A model generated the notes under the pieces. The model did no database searches, had not been told where the DNA came from, and worked only from the letters and a program-made list of their open reading frames with translations. Position numbers and translations under genes: made by a program. A stretch of DNA of 44,690 nucleotides from Streptomyces phaeoluteigriseus (GTDB lineage: Bacteria; Actinomycetota; Actinomycetes; Streptomycetales; Streptomycetaceae), in the NCBI RefSeq assembly GCF_001896135.2, contig NZ_MPOH02000017.1:296385-341074 (forward strand), given 5' to 3'. Positions within the stretch are counted from its first letter, which is position 1; the number at the start of each line of letters is the position of its first letter. Below are positions 32,214-40,904 of this stretch, one piece after another.

Positions 32214-32864
32214 ATGTTCGGCGTCAACGACCTCCCCACCTACCTGGCGGGCCTCGCCCTGATCATTCTGCTGCCCGGGCCCAACTCGCTGTACGTCCTC
32301 TCCGTGGCCGCCCGGCGAGGGGTGCGGCCGGGCTACACCGCCGCAGCCGGCGTATGGTGCGGCGACGCCGTGCTCATGACGCTCTCCGCCGCCGGTGTCG
32401 CCTCGCTGCTCCAGGGCAACGCCCTGGTCTTCGGCATCGTGAAATACGTGGGCGCCGGCTACCTGACGTGGCTCGCCGTCGGGATGCTCCGGGCCGCGCG
32501 GGGGATGTGGCGCAGCCGGCGGGAGCGGAGCACGCCCAGCGTCCCGTCCGCCGCCGTCACCGACGAGCGGCCCTTCCTGCGGGCTCTCGTCATCAGCCTC
32601 TTCAACCCGAAAGCGATCTTGTTCTTCGTCGCGTTCTTCGTGCAGTTCGTCGACCCCGGCTACGCGCACCCGGCCCTGTCGTTCGTCTTCCTCGGGATGT
32701 TCGCGCAGTTGGCGAGCGTGCTGTACCTCAGCGCGCTGATCTTCAGCGGGACGCGCCTTGCGGCAGCGTTCCGGCGGCGCAAGCGGCTGGCCGCGGGCGC
32801 CACATCGGCCGCGGGGGCACTTTTCCTCGGGTTCGCCCTCAAACTGTCGCTGGCCAACGCCTGA
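32214..32864 (+). CDS. LysE/LeuE-family amino acid exporter
   Basis: A 216-residue membrane protein with six predicted helices. The family signature is in LALIILLPGPNSLYVLSVAA (near residues 13-32), followed by GVWCGDAVLMTLSAAGVASL, LVFGIVKYVGAGYLTWLAVG, and after a charged loop FNPKAILFFVAFFVQFVDPG. It would export leucine or related amino acids across the cytoplasmic membrane. The ATG at 32214 has no ribosome binding site, but a GACACT box lies at 32202-32207, six bases before it, which would fit a leaderless mRNA. The frame extends upstream to 32094 without family resemblance. Monocistronic. Confidence 0.87.
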   Translation: MFGVNDLPTYLAGLALIILLPGPNSLYVLSVAARRGVRPGYTAAAGVWCGDAVLMTLSAAGVASLLQGNALVFGIVKYVGAGYLTWLAVGMLRAARGMWRSRRERSTPSVPSAAVTDERPFLRALVISLFNPKAILFFVAFFVQFVDPGYAHPALSFVFLGMFAQLASVLYLSALIFSGTRLAAAFRRRKRLAAGATSAAGALFLGFALKLSLANA

Positions 32865-33579
32865 CCTGTGAAGCGCGTGACTGCCACTGTGGCGGCGGGC
32901 GCCGGGGTCGTACAGGAACCGGCCGGCGGTCGCGCACGGAACGCGATGGGGAGCCCCCTGACGGCGGCCCGTGGGAGCAGTAGGCAACCGGGGCCGGCGG
33001 TGCCACCCCGGTTCTCACCCACCAGCGTTCCCACACGGCCGCTGGTCGTCCGGGACGACACCGGACCCACCGGTGTGAAGTCCCGGATCAGCGACCCGCG
33101 TTCGGCCGCCAGGCAGTTGGCACCATCCGGCTTCTCGCACGACGCTCCGGTCCTCGCGGTGCCGCGGGCTACCTGCTCCGAACGGTCCGTCAGGTTGCCC
33201 GCGGAGATCACCAGGCGCTCGCCCGCAAAGCGCCCGGAGACCGCGGCACGGAGGGCACGGCGCGCGGAGCGGGGGTCTCGGTGGCCTCCCGTACCCGTAT
33301 GACGCCCCGTCGCGGTCCCGACCAGGCGAGTGTGCTGGGTGCGGCGGCCTGCTGCGGGCCGTCCGGAGAACGCGTCGAGCAGGTGCGGAGGTGCCGGGAG
33401 GGCTGGTCGGCGTCCATAGGACCGTGGACCGTGTGCCCTTCTGTGCCTGCGCACCGGAGGGGCGTCGTCGTGGCCGCTGCCCCGCCCCGTGCCCCGTCGG
33501 TACGCGCCGTACGCGGGGCGGCGCCCGTGGCCCGGCCCCGCCGGAACGAGGTCGGGCGGGCTCCCGAAGGTTCGCCGGG
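32865..33579. other. Intergenic region without a clear gene
   Basis: About 715 bp. The open frames here on both strands are arginine-rich or read through neighbouring genes, and none is recognised as a protein family. Confidence 0.4.
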
Positions 33580-33912
33580 TCACCGGACCGAGTCGGCGTA
33601 CTCCCCGTCCTGGTCGGCTTCCGGTGCCGCCGGCTTCTCCTGATGGTGCTTGCCGTCGGCCTTTCGGCCGGGCAGGACCACGAGGACGACCACGGTTCCC
33701 ACGGCCATGACGATGCCGCCGACGAGGCTCGCGTGGGCGATGGCGTGGGCGAAGGACTCGTGGACCGCGTCGACCAGGGTCTGGGCCTGCTGAGGGCCGC
33801 CCTGGGGGTTCTTCGCGACCTGTTCGGCGACGGCGAGGCCGCCGCCCACCGAGTCCTTGGCCGTGTCCAGGACGGCGGCCGGGAGGTTGCCGCCGACCAG
33901 GTCCGTCAGCAC
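33580..33912 (-). pseudogene. C-terminal remnant of an MFS (DHA2-type) transporter
   Basis: About 110 residues: VLTDLVGGNLPAAVLDTAKD, SVGGGLAVAEQVAKNPQGGP, ALVDAVHESFAHA-like helix, then one membrane helix (HASLVGGIVMAVGTVVVLVV) and a charged tail (LPGRKADGKHHQEKPAAPEA). This is the last periplasmic loop and helix 14 of drug-efflux type MFS proteins. The first 12-13 helices are absent; upstream the frame enters a proline-rich, unrelated stretch. It is a decayed 3' end. Confidence 0.6.
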
Positions 33913-34040
33913 ACCTTCCTGCGGCCCCGGCCCCGGCCCCGGGCGGTCGTTGGGTGGTCGTCGGGTGCGCAGGTACGCGGGCTCGCGGCCATCAGAATCC
34001 ATGCGCGTGGCCCCCGATGATCTGCGCTCTGGACCCGGGT

Positions 34041-34371
34041 ATGGCGACCGGACTTCGGAAAGGGCCGGACATCACCCGGCCGATGGTCCTGCTCAATCTG
34101 CCGCGCTTCGCGCCCGGCGGCCGCGCCTCCTCCCAGGAGGACTCACGACGGGCGGGCGCCTTCGTGAAACGGTACGGAGCGAGGTGCTCTACGCCGGCGA
34201 CGGCCACGCCCCCTGGTCGCCGAGCAGAGGCAGTGCTACGACGGGGTACTCGCGGTTCGCTACCCCGACCGCGAAGCGTTCAGCCGTATGGTCGCCGACC
34301 CCATACCAGCCGATCACGAGCCTGCGCTCCTTGGCCTCTCGGAGGCCGTGCTCCAGCCGACCAGCCCCTGG
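34041..34371 (+). pseudogene. DUF1330-like protein gene with several frameshifts
   Basis: Pieces of a DUF1330 (dimeric alpha/beta barrel) protein appear in order in three frames: RPMVLLNLPRFAPGGRASSQ and GAFVKRYGA from 34041, then SEVLYAGDGHAPW, then DGVLAVRYPDREAFSRMVAD, and finally SEAVLQPTSPW near 34370. At least three indels separate them, too many for a sequencing error. The gene is a clear decaying remnant of about 100 codons. Confidence 0.6.
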
Positions 34372-34727
34372 CCTTCACCCCGGCCGAGGGACTCGTCCCG
34401 TTGCCGGGCGGTGGCGGCTGGTACGCGGGCTCGGGCAGGACCCACTTCGCCGGGGTGCCGATGGTCGCGCCGCTCCCGCCCTCCCGGCCCGGCGGACCAA
34501 GGACGCCAGTACCGGTATGAGCGGTGGTGCCGCTGGTGCTGCCGGCAGCACCACTCCGCATTGGTGTGGGGGCGGCTCCGCGGGCCCATGCACGGCGACA
34601 GCCCCCGTTCCGCTCTCATCAGCCGGTACGGGGGCGGCGGCGCCGACGGGCGGCGGCCTTCTCGCAGTGCACCCTTGCGTCGGCGTGCCTGCGCGGCCAC
34701 CGCCCCTGCGGCTTCTCGACGCGGGCC
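34372..34727. other. Gap without a clear gene
   Basis: About 355 bp between the DUF1330 remnant and the DUF3618 gene. A plus-strand glycine-rich frame (LVPLPGGGGWYAGSGRTHFA) follows the remnant but no family is recognised. Confidence 0.35.
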
Positions 34728-35399
34728 TCAGCCCGGTCCGGAGCTTTGGCGCGCCTCGTCCGCGAGGTTTCGGCCCGAGTCGCGTGCCTGTTCCGTGACC
34801 TGCCCCGCCTGGTCGCGCGCCTCTTCCTGTGTGGTGCGGGCGGCCTGTGCGGCACTGTCCTTCACCTCGGCGGCGGCACTCTGGGTCACCTCCTTGGCAC
34901 CTTCCTTCAGGTGCTGCGCGGACTCGCCGACGGCCTGCTTGACCGGCTCCAGCGCATCACTCTCCATGAGCTGGGAGGCCTTTTGTTGCTCAGCCTCGGA
35001 GGCGGGCAGCAGGGAGGAGGCCAGCACCCCGACGCCGAAGGCGACCAGGCCGGCCGCCAGCGGGTTGCCGCGCGTCTGACGGCGGGCCAGGTCGGGCGCC
35101 TGCTGTACGGCCTGGCCGGCCTGGCCGGCGGTGGCGCGCACCGAGTCGGCCGCCCGTCCGGTGCCTTCCTGGAGGGAACCGGCCGCGGACTGCGCCGTGC
35201 CGGTCACTCCATGTGCGGTGTCCGACGCCGTGCCCATGACCCGCTCACGGATGCCCGACACGGCGCCGCGCATCCTCTCCTTGCGGCGGTGTACCGCCCG
35301 TCGAGGGCTGGTTCGATCGGCGAGCTGGTCCACGTCCGCGGACAGCCGGCCGCGGGTGGCCTCGATCTCGGCCCTCATTTGGTCGGGTGACGTGCCCAT
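34728..35399 (-). CDS. DUF3618-domain membrane-associated protein
   Basis: A 223-residue protein. The N-terminal DUF3618 segment (SPDQMRAEIEATRGRLSADV, DQLADRTSPRRAV) is followed by long amphipathic alanine/glutamine-rich helices, one short hydrophobic helix (NPLAAGLVAFGVGVLASSLL) and a second amphipathic part (VKQAVGESAQHLKEGAKEVT) resembling LEA-like stress proteins. It probably associates with the membrane. The ATG at 35399 has GGAGAA upstream and overlaps the holin-like gene by 25 bp, so the two are co-translated. It is the last gene of a three-gene envelope operon; the function is unknown. Confidence 0.82.
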   Translation of the reverse strand: MGTSPDQMRAEIEATRGRLSADVDQLADRTSPRRAVHRRKERMRGAVSGIRERVMGTASDTAHGVTGTAQSAAGSLQEGTGRAADSVRATAGQAGQAVQQAPDLARRQTRGNPLAAGLVAFGVGVLASSLLPASEAEQQKASQLMESDALEPVKQAVGESAQHLKEGAKEVTQSAAAEVKDSAAQAARTTQEEARDQAGQVTEQARDSGRNLADEARQSSGPG

Positions 35400-35800
35400 T
35401 CCGCGTTCTCCTTCATGGTTTCGACGGTTCGCTCGGGCTTCGGGGAGACGGTGCTCATTCGTTGGCGGCCCTTCTGGTACAGCACGGCCGCCACGACGGC
35501 CCACACGGCGGTGACGATCAGGGCGGCCCAGCCCCCGTCCATCACGTTGGCCAGACCGAGTACGGCGGCCAGCGACAGGAACAGCAGGACCATGTAGCCG
35601 GCGAAACCCGCACCGCCGAACATCCCGGCGGCCTTGCCCGCCTTCGTCGCCTCTTCCTTGATCTCCGTCTTGGCCAGTTCGACCTCCTGACGGAGGAGCG
35701 TCTGGAGGTCCGCAGTCACCACGGACACCAGTTGCCCCATGGATCGGTCCTGCCCCTGCGGCTCGGCCGAGCCGGGCGGCATGGGGGAGATCGAAGCCAT
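35375..35800 (-). CDS. Phage-holin-family (holin-X-like) membrane protein
   Basis: A 141-residue protein: an amphipathic start (SMGQLVSVVTADLQTLLRQE, VELAKTEIKEEATKAGKAAG), then two membrane helices (GFAGYMVLLFLSLAAVLGLA and GGWAALIVTAVWAVVAAVLY) and a basic tail. This is the actinobacterial holin-X/phage holin 3_6 pattern; despite the name these are usually chromosomal envelope proteins of unknown role, not phage genes. The ATG at 35800 follows GGAGG that lies inside the intended end of the upstream gene. A frameshift in that upstream gene now makes its frame run straight into this one, so part of the product may be a fusion. Confidence 0.82.
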   Translation of the reverse strand: MASISPMPPGSAEPQGQDRSMGQLVSVVTADLQTLLRQEVELAKTEIKEEATKAGKAAGMFGGAGFAGYMVLLFLSLAAVLGLANVMDGGWAALIVTAVWAVVAAVLYQKGRQRMSTVSPKPERTVETMKENAEWARHPTK

Positions 35801-35801
35801 G

Positions 35802-36497
35802 TCACACCTCCGGGTACGGACGACCCGGTGTGCCGTCGGGCGGCGTACCGGTGACCGGGGGGACCGGCGGAACGGACGGCGCCTGCGGAGGGGCGTGACG
35901 GACGGCCCCGGTGGGGGGACCGGTCGGCAGGAGCGGGGCGGCGGGGCGGCGAGAGTGCCTTGGTCCGGTGCCGGGGCGGCTTGTTGCTGCCCGTCTCCAC
36001 CGGTTCTGGCGGATCCCGCCACCCGCGCCAGGCGCCCGACAGCCAGTCCTGCCAGCACGGCACCCCCGAGGAAGGCCCCGGGTCGGCGGCGGGCGAACCC
36101 CTGGAGGTTGGAGACAAGGCCGTCAACGCCCTGCTCGTCCAGGTAGTCGGCCGCCCGGTGACCCTTGTCGGCCGCCTTGGTGGCGAGACTGCGGGCGGGC
36201 GAGTCACCCTGGGCGTTCTCGGCCATGCCGGAGAGATCACTCGCCCACTGCCGCAGCGTGTCGGCAGCCCACTTGGCCTGGTCCTCGGCCTCGCTCTTCG
36301 CGCGGTGTCGCAGTTCCTCGATGACCGTGCCCGCCTGCTGCCGTGCTTCGCCGACTACGCTCTGGACCTGTTCTGCCGCGGTTCCCGCCACCTGGGTCGC
36401 GGCCTCTTTGGCCTGGCCGGCCGTTGCCGAGGTCTCCGCCTTGGCCTTTTCCCGGGTGGTCCCGGTCCCCGTTCCGGTCTGTATGGACTCAGTCATC
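35802..36497 (-). pseudogene. Alanine-rich amphipathic membrane protein, frameshifted near its C-terminus
   Basis: The first protein of the envelope operon: residues 1-100 are alanine/glutamine-rich amphipathic helices (AGQAKEAATQVAGTAAEQVQ, SVVGEARQQAGTVIEELRHR), then SGMAENAQGDSPARSLATKA, VDGLVSNLQGFARRRPGAFL and one hydrophobic helix (GGAVLAGLAVGRLARVAG). In a CCGCC/CCCC run at about 35934-35951 one C appears to be missing. The restored frame would give a proline-rich tail (LLPTGPPTGAVRHAPPQAPS) ending at 35802 in TGA, with the next gene's GGAGG overlapping. As it stands, the frame stays open through the holin-like gene to 35375, a 374-residue fusion. Confidence 0.7.
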
Positions 36498-37306
36498 GGC
36501 GGCTTCTCCTCATCGGATGTCGCGTGTCTTCCGGAGGCGGTATGCCAGACATCATGCACAACCGTCCTTTCTCGTTCCGAGTGGCCCTTTATCCACATAT
36601 GACACTTCTTGAGGCAGATAAAGGAAGGTGGTCCGGGTGGTCCGCGCTCACCACGCGCGCGGCGACGGGCGCGGCGGCCCACACCCCGGACGACGATCGG
36701 AGTGGTGGGCGGCCAGCCAGCGGCGGTGGCCGAGCCGCGCGTCGGCGCCACGCATGCCGTCCGAGCCGGACGGACCGCCAGCGTCAACGGTGAACAGCGC
36801 GGCGGGTGCTTCCGCCGGCTCAGGGGTTCGACGGCCGTCACGCCGCCGCGGCCGGCCGTGAACGGTCTGCTGCGGTCGGTGCCGCCCGCGCCGAACGGGG
36901 GAGGCGATCGACTACCTACCGCGGGTCGGGTACACGAATCTGCCACGTGATCATGACCGTCCGCATCCCGCTAGGCCTCAGCCGTACAACCACGAGACGT
37001 ACCGCCGTGTCCTGTCGCCGCGTCCGCGTCCTGGAGAAGCTGGCCGGTCTGTCGCCGGTGGTGTGGGCGCTGCCTGCCGACGGCGCGGTCCTGGTATCGC
37101 GGTGCCCCTTGTTCTTCCGGGGCGATCACGGCCCTGCCCGCGGGTGAGCAGTTGCACGCCGTCGGCGTCGGGGCGGGACACCGTTTCCGGCTGGCCGCAT
37201 CCGGGGCACTCCCGAGACGGTGCGGGCCCCGCAGCAAGCACTCCCGAGTCGGTGGCGGGCCCCGCAGCAAGGCGCGGGCCCGCCACGACTCGCCGCGACG
37301 CGTGGC
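36498..37306. other. Long gap without a recognised gene
   Basis: About 800 bp. The first 120 bp are less GC-rich and should hold the promoter of the envelope operon on the minus strand. The rest has only shadow-like frames and a direct repeat at 37206-37270. Confidence 0.4.
37206..37270. repeat. Imperfect 32/33-bp tandem repeat
   Basis: Two units (37206-37237 and 37238-37270), each beginning GCACTCCCGAG and ending GGGCCCCGCAGCAA, with one inserted base and a substitution. They lie just downstream of the lipoprotein gene; possibly a slippage duplication or part of a termination region. Confidence 0.65.
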
Positions 37307-38163
37307 TCAGTGGTCGTCGCGGATGGTGGTCGCGATGCCTTTGCTGCTCACGACCTCGGCGCTGAAGCCCTTCTTGGCGGCATCCTCCAGTTCGATCTCG
37401 GTGCACTCGGTGCCGCCCTGGCCTCCTTCATCCGTGCTCGTGTCACCGCAGATGTCGCCGTAGCCCCAGATCTCGGTGTCCTCGGCGAGGAGGAACTGCT
37501 GCTCGACGCCCTTCATGTCGGAGACGGTGTACTTGCCCGGCGCCAGATAGGAGACGTGGCCGAACCAGGTTCCGTCGACGCCCTTGCCCTTGTCCATGCC
37601 CTCGATGACGGTGTCGCCGGAGCCGGACGACGAGCCGGAGTCCGAACCCCAACCTGAGGACCCGGAACCCGTCCCGGAACCGGCGTCCTGCTGGGCGGCT
37701 CGCCGCTCGGTCCGAGGGTCGCGATACCGTTCCTCATCTCCACGTCGGCACTCACGGCGTCGTTCCTCATCTCCACGTCGGCACTCACGGCGTCCTCCTT
37801 GGTGGCCGCCTCCAGCTGGTCGAGCGTGCACGGCGCGTCCACCCCGGCACCCGCCGTGCCGCAGATCGTGCCGGCGCCGTAGACCTCTGTGTCGTCGGCG
37901 ACCAGGAACTGCTGGTCGCCCTTGCCCGGTACGGACACGATGTACTTGCCCGGGGCGCGGTAGGTGACCTCTCCGTTCTTGAACGAAGCGCTGACGCCCT
38001 TCGAGTTCGTGGATCCCGTCTCCTTCTCGGTGACCCCTGCCACCCCTGTACCGGTTATGCCGGACGCGCTGTCGTCGGTGCCGTTCTGGCACGCCGTCAT
38101 CAGCAGTCCGGCGGTGATCGCGGCGGTGGCGACGACGGCACTGCGCAGGTGGCGGTTCAACAC
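37307..38163 (-). CDS. Lipoprotein with two tandem copies of an unrecognised domain (frameshifted)
   Basis: The N-terminus has a signal peptide and lipobox (AGLLMTAC, Cys25). Two similar domains of about 85-95 residues follow. The first (about residues 57-150) reads FKNGEVTYRAPGKY, QQFLVADDTEVYGAGTICG, LEAATK, SADV, GIAT. The second, after a Ser/Gly linker, reads FGHVSYLAPGKYTVSDMKG, QQFLLAEDTEIWGYGDICG, LEDAAKK, SAEV, GIAT. Each has two cysteines. A frameshift near 37713 separates them: the first frame ends in junk at 37513, the second ends at 37307. A 33-bp tandem duplication lies just before it. GTG at 38163 follows AAGGAA. The domain is not recognised; it would be outside the membrane. 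Confidence 0.65.
37728..37793. repeat. 33-bp perfect tandem duplication inside the lipoprotein gene
   Basis: Two exact 33-bp copies (37728-37760 and 37761-37793) encode the doubled segment DAVSADVEMRN. Length is a multiple of three, so this event alone keeps the frame; the frameshift lies about 15 bp further along the gene. Confidence 0.9.
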
Positions 38164-38185
38164 GGGAGGTTCCTTCCGGGGCGGG

Positions 38186-38227
38186 GTAGCGGGGAACCGG
38201 CGGCGTACTCCGCCGGTTCCCCGCTAC
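38186..38227. promoter_or_regulatory. Perfect 18-bp hairpin in front of the lipoprotein start
   Basis: GTAGCGGGGAACCGGCGG (38186-38203) pairs perfectly with CCGCCGGTTCCCCGCTAC (38210-38227) around a 6-nt loop. It ends 22 bp before the GTG start on the minus strand, close to the ribosome binding site. It could be an attenuator, an operator or a terminator for an upstream transcript; there is no T-run. Confidence 0.75.
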
Positions 38228-38850
38228 GTGCCGACTCCGAGGGACCCCACAACCCGCAGGTCGCATGCGTCTCTCCTTCAGGAAGCCGTCATGACATAGC
38301 TGCGACACGTCAACATGTCGACTGCCAGGGGTTGTTCGCCGACGCTCCGCCTCGCGCCACACGGCACGTACGGCGCGCCGACCGGTCCGCCGAGGCCGTT
38401 CGCCGCCGCCGAGACCCGGAGCATCGCGTCGACCCGGCGAGAGCATCGCGTTGACCCGACGCGGGGACGCCGCCGCCCGGACATCCGGCGGGCCGTGACC
38501 GGGCAGCCCGAAGCAAGTAGGGCTGATTCCCCGCTTACCGCCGTCGCGCTTTGCCCACCGTCGTCTCGGAGGTGCCGCTGATCGTCCGCGAGCCGGTCAC
38601 CGACAGCCCGCGCCACACAGGTGCGGGGTGCTTGTCCAACCTCACGATCGACGGCTCAGCCGTCGACGTCGCCTTCACCGCCGCCGGTGAGGAACCACCC
38701 CGGGGACAAGGCACCGGACGCCGCACCCGGGGGCCATCGTCGGGAGCGTCCGGGATGCGGTCCGTCCGGCCGCCCTCCAAGGTGAACACACAGGCCGCAG
38801 CCCCGGCACGGAACACCCGGGGCCGCGCCTCGACATCAGGAGGTGCACGC
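38228..38850. other. Gap without a clear gene
   Basis: About 620 bp. A short direct repeat (GAGCATCGCGT at about 38418 and 38442) is present, and a plus-strand frame near 38565-38695 (VSEVPLIVREPVTDSPRHTG) may be remnant coding sequence. No family is recognised. Confidence 0.35.
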
Positions 38851-39084
38851 GTGACCAAGGACGACGGCCAGGACAAGGCCCCACGCAAAGGCGACAACGT
38901 GGCCTGGAACAGCCACGGCAGCGAAACGACGGGGAAGGTCGAAAAGAAGATCACCAAGCGGACCAAGGCTGCCGGACGCACCGTGGACGCCTCACCCGAA
39001 GAACCGCAGTACGAGGTACGCAGCGACAAGTCAGGACGCTCGGCCGTCCACAAGCCGTCCGCCCTCAAGAAGCGCAAGAAGTGA
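38851..39084 (+). CDS. DUF2945 (TUDOR-like) protein
   Basis: A 77-residue small basic protein with the DUF2945 pattern: KGDNVAWNSHGSETTGKVEK, then PQYEVRSDKSGRSAVHKPSA, and a lysine-rich end (LKKRKK). The family is predicted to be an SH3/Tudor-like barrel; the function is unknown. The GTG at 38851 follows AGGAGG at 38838-38843. The next gene starts 8 bp after its stop, so the two form an operon. DUF2945 and DUF3140 genes are commonly paired, which supports both calls. Confidence 0.85.
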   Translation: MTKDDGQDKAPRKGDNVAWNSHGSETTGKVEKKITKRTKAAGRTVDASPEEPQYEVRSDKSGRSAVHKPSALKKRKK

Positions 39085-39091
39085 GCCTCAG

Positions 39092-39439
39092 GTGGACGAG
39101 CAGCAACAGCAGACGTGGAACGAGTTCCGTGAACTGGTCAACATGAAGCCGTCGCAACTGGCGAAGTGGCTGGAGACAGCAGAATCCCTCGACGCGGGAC
39201 AGCACAAGGACGGCGGCGAGTCCACCGGACATGCCTCGGGCCGCCGTATCCTCAGCATCCTCCACACCCGCAAGGACGACCTGACGGACGCCGACCATCA
39301 GCACATGCGCAAAGTCGTCGGCTACATCCGCCGCCATCTCGCGCAGCGCCCCGCCGGAGACGTACGCGACACCCGCTGGCGCCACTCCCTCATGAACTGG
39401 GGCCACGATCCGCTGACGGGCGAAGACCACCCGTCGTAG
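39092..39439 (+). CDS. DUF3140 protein
   Basis: A 115-residue protein with the DUF3140 pattern: WNEFRELVNMKPSQLAKWLE, TAESLDAGQHKDGGESTGHA, SGRRILSILHTRKDDLTDAD, HQHMRKVVGYIRRHLAQRP and DTRWRHSLMNWGHDP at the end. The family has been suggested to bind DNA because of its basic helices, but there is no firm evidence. The GTG start at 39092 lies 7 bp after the DUF2945 stop, so translation is likely coupled. Together with DUF2945 it may belong to a stress regulon. Confidence 0.85.
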   Translation: MDEQQQQTWNEFRELVNMKPSQLAKWLETAESLDAGQHKDGGESTGHASGRRILSILHTRKDDLTDADHQHMRKVVGYIRRHLAQRPAGDVRDTRWRHSLMNWGHDPLTGEDHPS

Positions 39440-39606
39440 GACGACGCCACATCGGGCAGCGAGCCGGTGCCGCAGCGTCGACCTGGCACAGGAAGGGCCC
39501 GAGGCCTCGTCGGCAAGGCGCAGGAAGGGCGCGCGTCCTCGCCGCCGAGGGCGCGGGCCGTCGGCGCCGCTCCGGCGGCGAGGGTGGCACGCCCGGCGAC
39601 ACCTCG

Positions 39607-40596
39607 CTATCGCGCGCCTTCGTCCCGCGCAGCGGTGGTCGCCGTGTCGGGGTGGTTCCCAGGGCCTCCGGCCTGGGCGGCGAGCGGGGTCGGGGAGAGG
39701 GCCGTGTCCTCCTCCCCCGGTTCGAGGAGGGTGGCCGCGGCGCCGACGATGAGCGGGTCCGGCTTGCCGACCACTTCCGCGTCCTTGGCCGCATAGTCGA
39801 TGCGGTGGAGCAGACTGCTCATGGCTTCGAGGCGGGCACGTCGCTTGTCGTTGCTCTTGACGACGGTCCACGGGGCGTGTTCCGTGTCAGTGGCCCGGAA
39901 CATCTCCACCTTGGCGGTGGTGTACTCGTCCCAGAGATCAAGGGACTGGACGTCGGTGGGTGAGAGCTTCCACTGTCGGACCGGGTCGACCTGGCGGATC
40001 GCGAAGCGCGTCCGCTGCTCCGCCTGTGACACGGAGAACCAGAATTTCACGAGAACAATCCCGTCGTCCACCAGCATTTTCTCGAACGCCGGGCACTGTT
40101 CGAGGAAAAGTTCGTATTCCCGCTGCGTACAAAAACCCATAACGCGTTCGACTCCCGCGCGGTTGTACCAGGAGCGATCGAAGAAGACGATTTCTCCTGG
40201 TCCAGGGAGATGGTTGACGTAGCGCTGGAAGTACCACTGTCCCTTTTCGCGTTCAGTGGGCTTGTCCAGAGCCACGATGTTGGCGCCGCGCGGATTGAGG
40301 CGCTCGGTGAAGCGCTGGATGGTGCCGCCCTTTCCTGCCGCGTCACGGCCCTCGAATATCAGGACCATGCGACTGCCGGTCTCCTTGACCCAGCGCTGAA
40401 GTTTGAGCATTTCGATTTGCAGGACCCGCTTACGCCGCTCGTACGCCTTGCGCGTCACTTTCCGGTCGTAGGGGTAGTTCTCCCGCCAGGTAGTGATCGG
40501 TTCGCGACCGCTGTCCAGCAGTATCGGTTGTTCCGGTCTGCGGTTGTCGACCGTCAGGCCCTCCAGCAAGCGTGCCTCAGTCTCATCGCGGTCCAT
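39607..40596 (-). CDS. ppk2: Polyphosphate kinase 2 (PPK2)
   Basis: A 329-residue PPK2-family kinase that transfers phosphate between polyphosphate and nucleoside diphosphates or monophosphates. Walker A is GRDAAGKGG (residues 83-91), the Walker B/DRSWYNRAG motif is at 140-148, and the KFWFSVSQAEQ and lid region (RRARLEAMSSLLHRIDY) follow. The C-terminal tail after KDAEVV is long and poorly conserved. The start at 40596 (MDRDETEARLL) is favoured because GGGAG lies upstream; a GTG at 40605 is possible. Single-domain class I PPK2s mainly make ATP or GTP. It is monocistronic and convergent with the DUF3140 gene. Confidence 0.9.
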   Translation of the reverse strand: MDRDETEARLLEGLTVDNRRPEQPILLDSGREPITTWRENYPYDRKVTRKAYERRKRVLQIEMLKLQRWVKETGSRMVLIFEGRDAAGKGGTIQRFTERLNPRGANIVALDKPTEREKGQWYFQRYVNHLPGPGEIVFFDRSWYNRAGVERVMGFCTQREYELFLEQCPAFEKMLVDDGIVLVKFWFSVSQAEQRTRFAIRQVDPVRQWKLSPTDVQSLDLWDEYTTAKVEMFRATDTEHAPWTVVKSNDKRRARLEAMSSLLHRIDYAAKDAEVVGKPDPLIVGAAATLLEPGEEDTALSPTPLAAQAGGPGNHPDTATTAARDEGAR

Positions 40597-40904
40597 GTGT
40601 CCCACTCCCTGCGCGGCCGGTCGTGCCCTCTGGGTTTCATGGGAGCGATTGCCCTAAACGCCGTACTTATCACCTGGGCAAATGCGGTCGGTTTCGTACG
40701 GCAGAGCGTCCCGCCGGCGCGCGATGCGCCGATTCAGTGCTCGCCGAAGATCGGGAAGCGGTGTCGGTGCCGGGCGGTGCCCATGGGTCGACCCGGATGA
40801 CGACGACCAGCTGGGCGCGTTCACCGTCCGTACACGGTCCTGGGCGGGTATCGACGGAGGTGTCAGACGATGCCGATCAAGCGCACCTCGGCTCTCCAGC
40901 GCCG
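40597..40904. other. Short gap without a gene
   Basis: About 308 bp. The region just upstream of PPK2 (40640-40690) is less GC-rich, so it probably contains the PPK2 promoter. Nothing else is recognised. Confidence 0.4.

Noticed and set aside
35375..35800. Phage origin suggested by the holin-family name
   Set aside because: No other phage genes are nearby; actinobacterial holin-X-like proteins are ordinary chromosomal envelope proteins.
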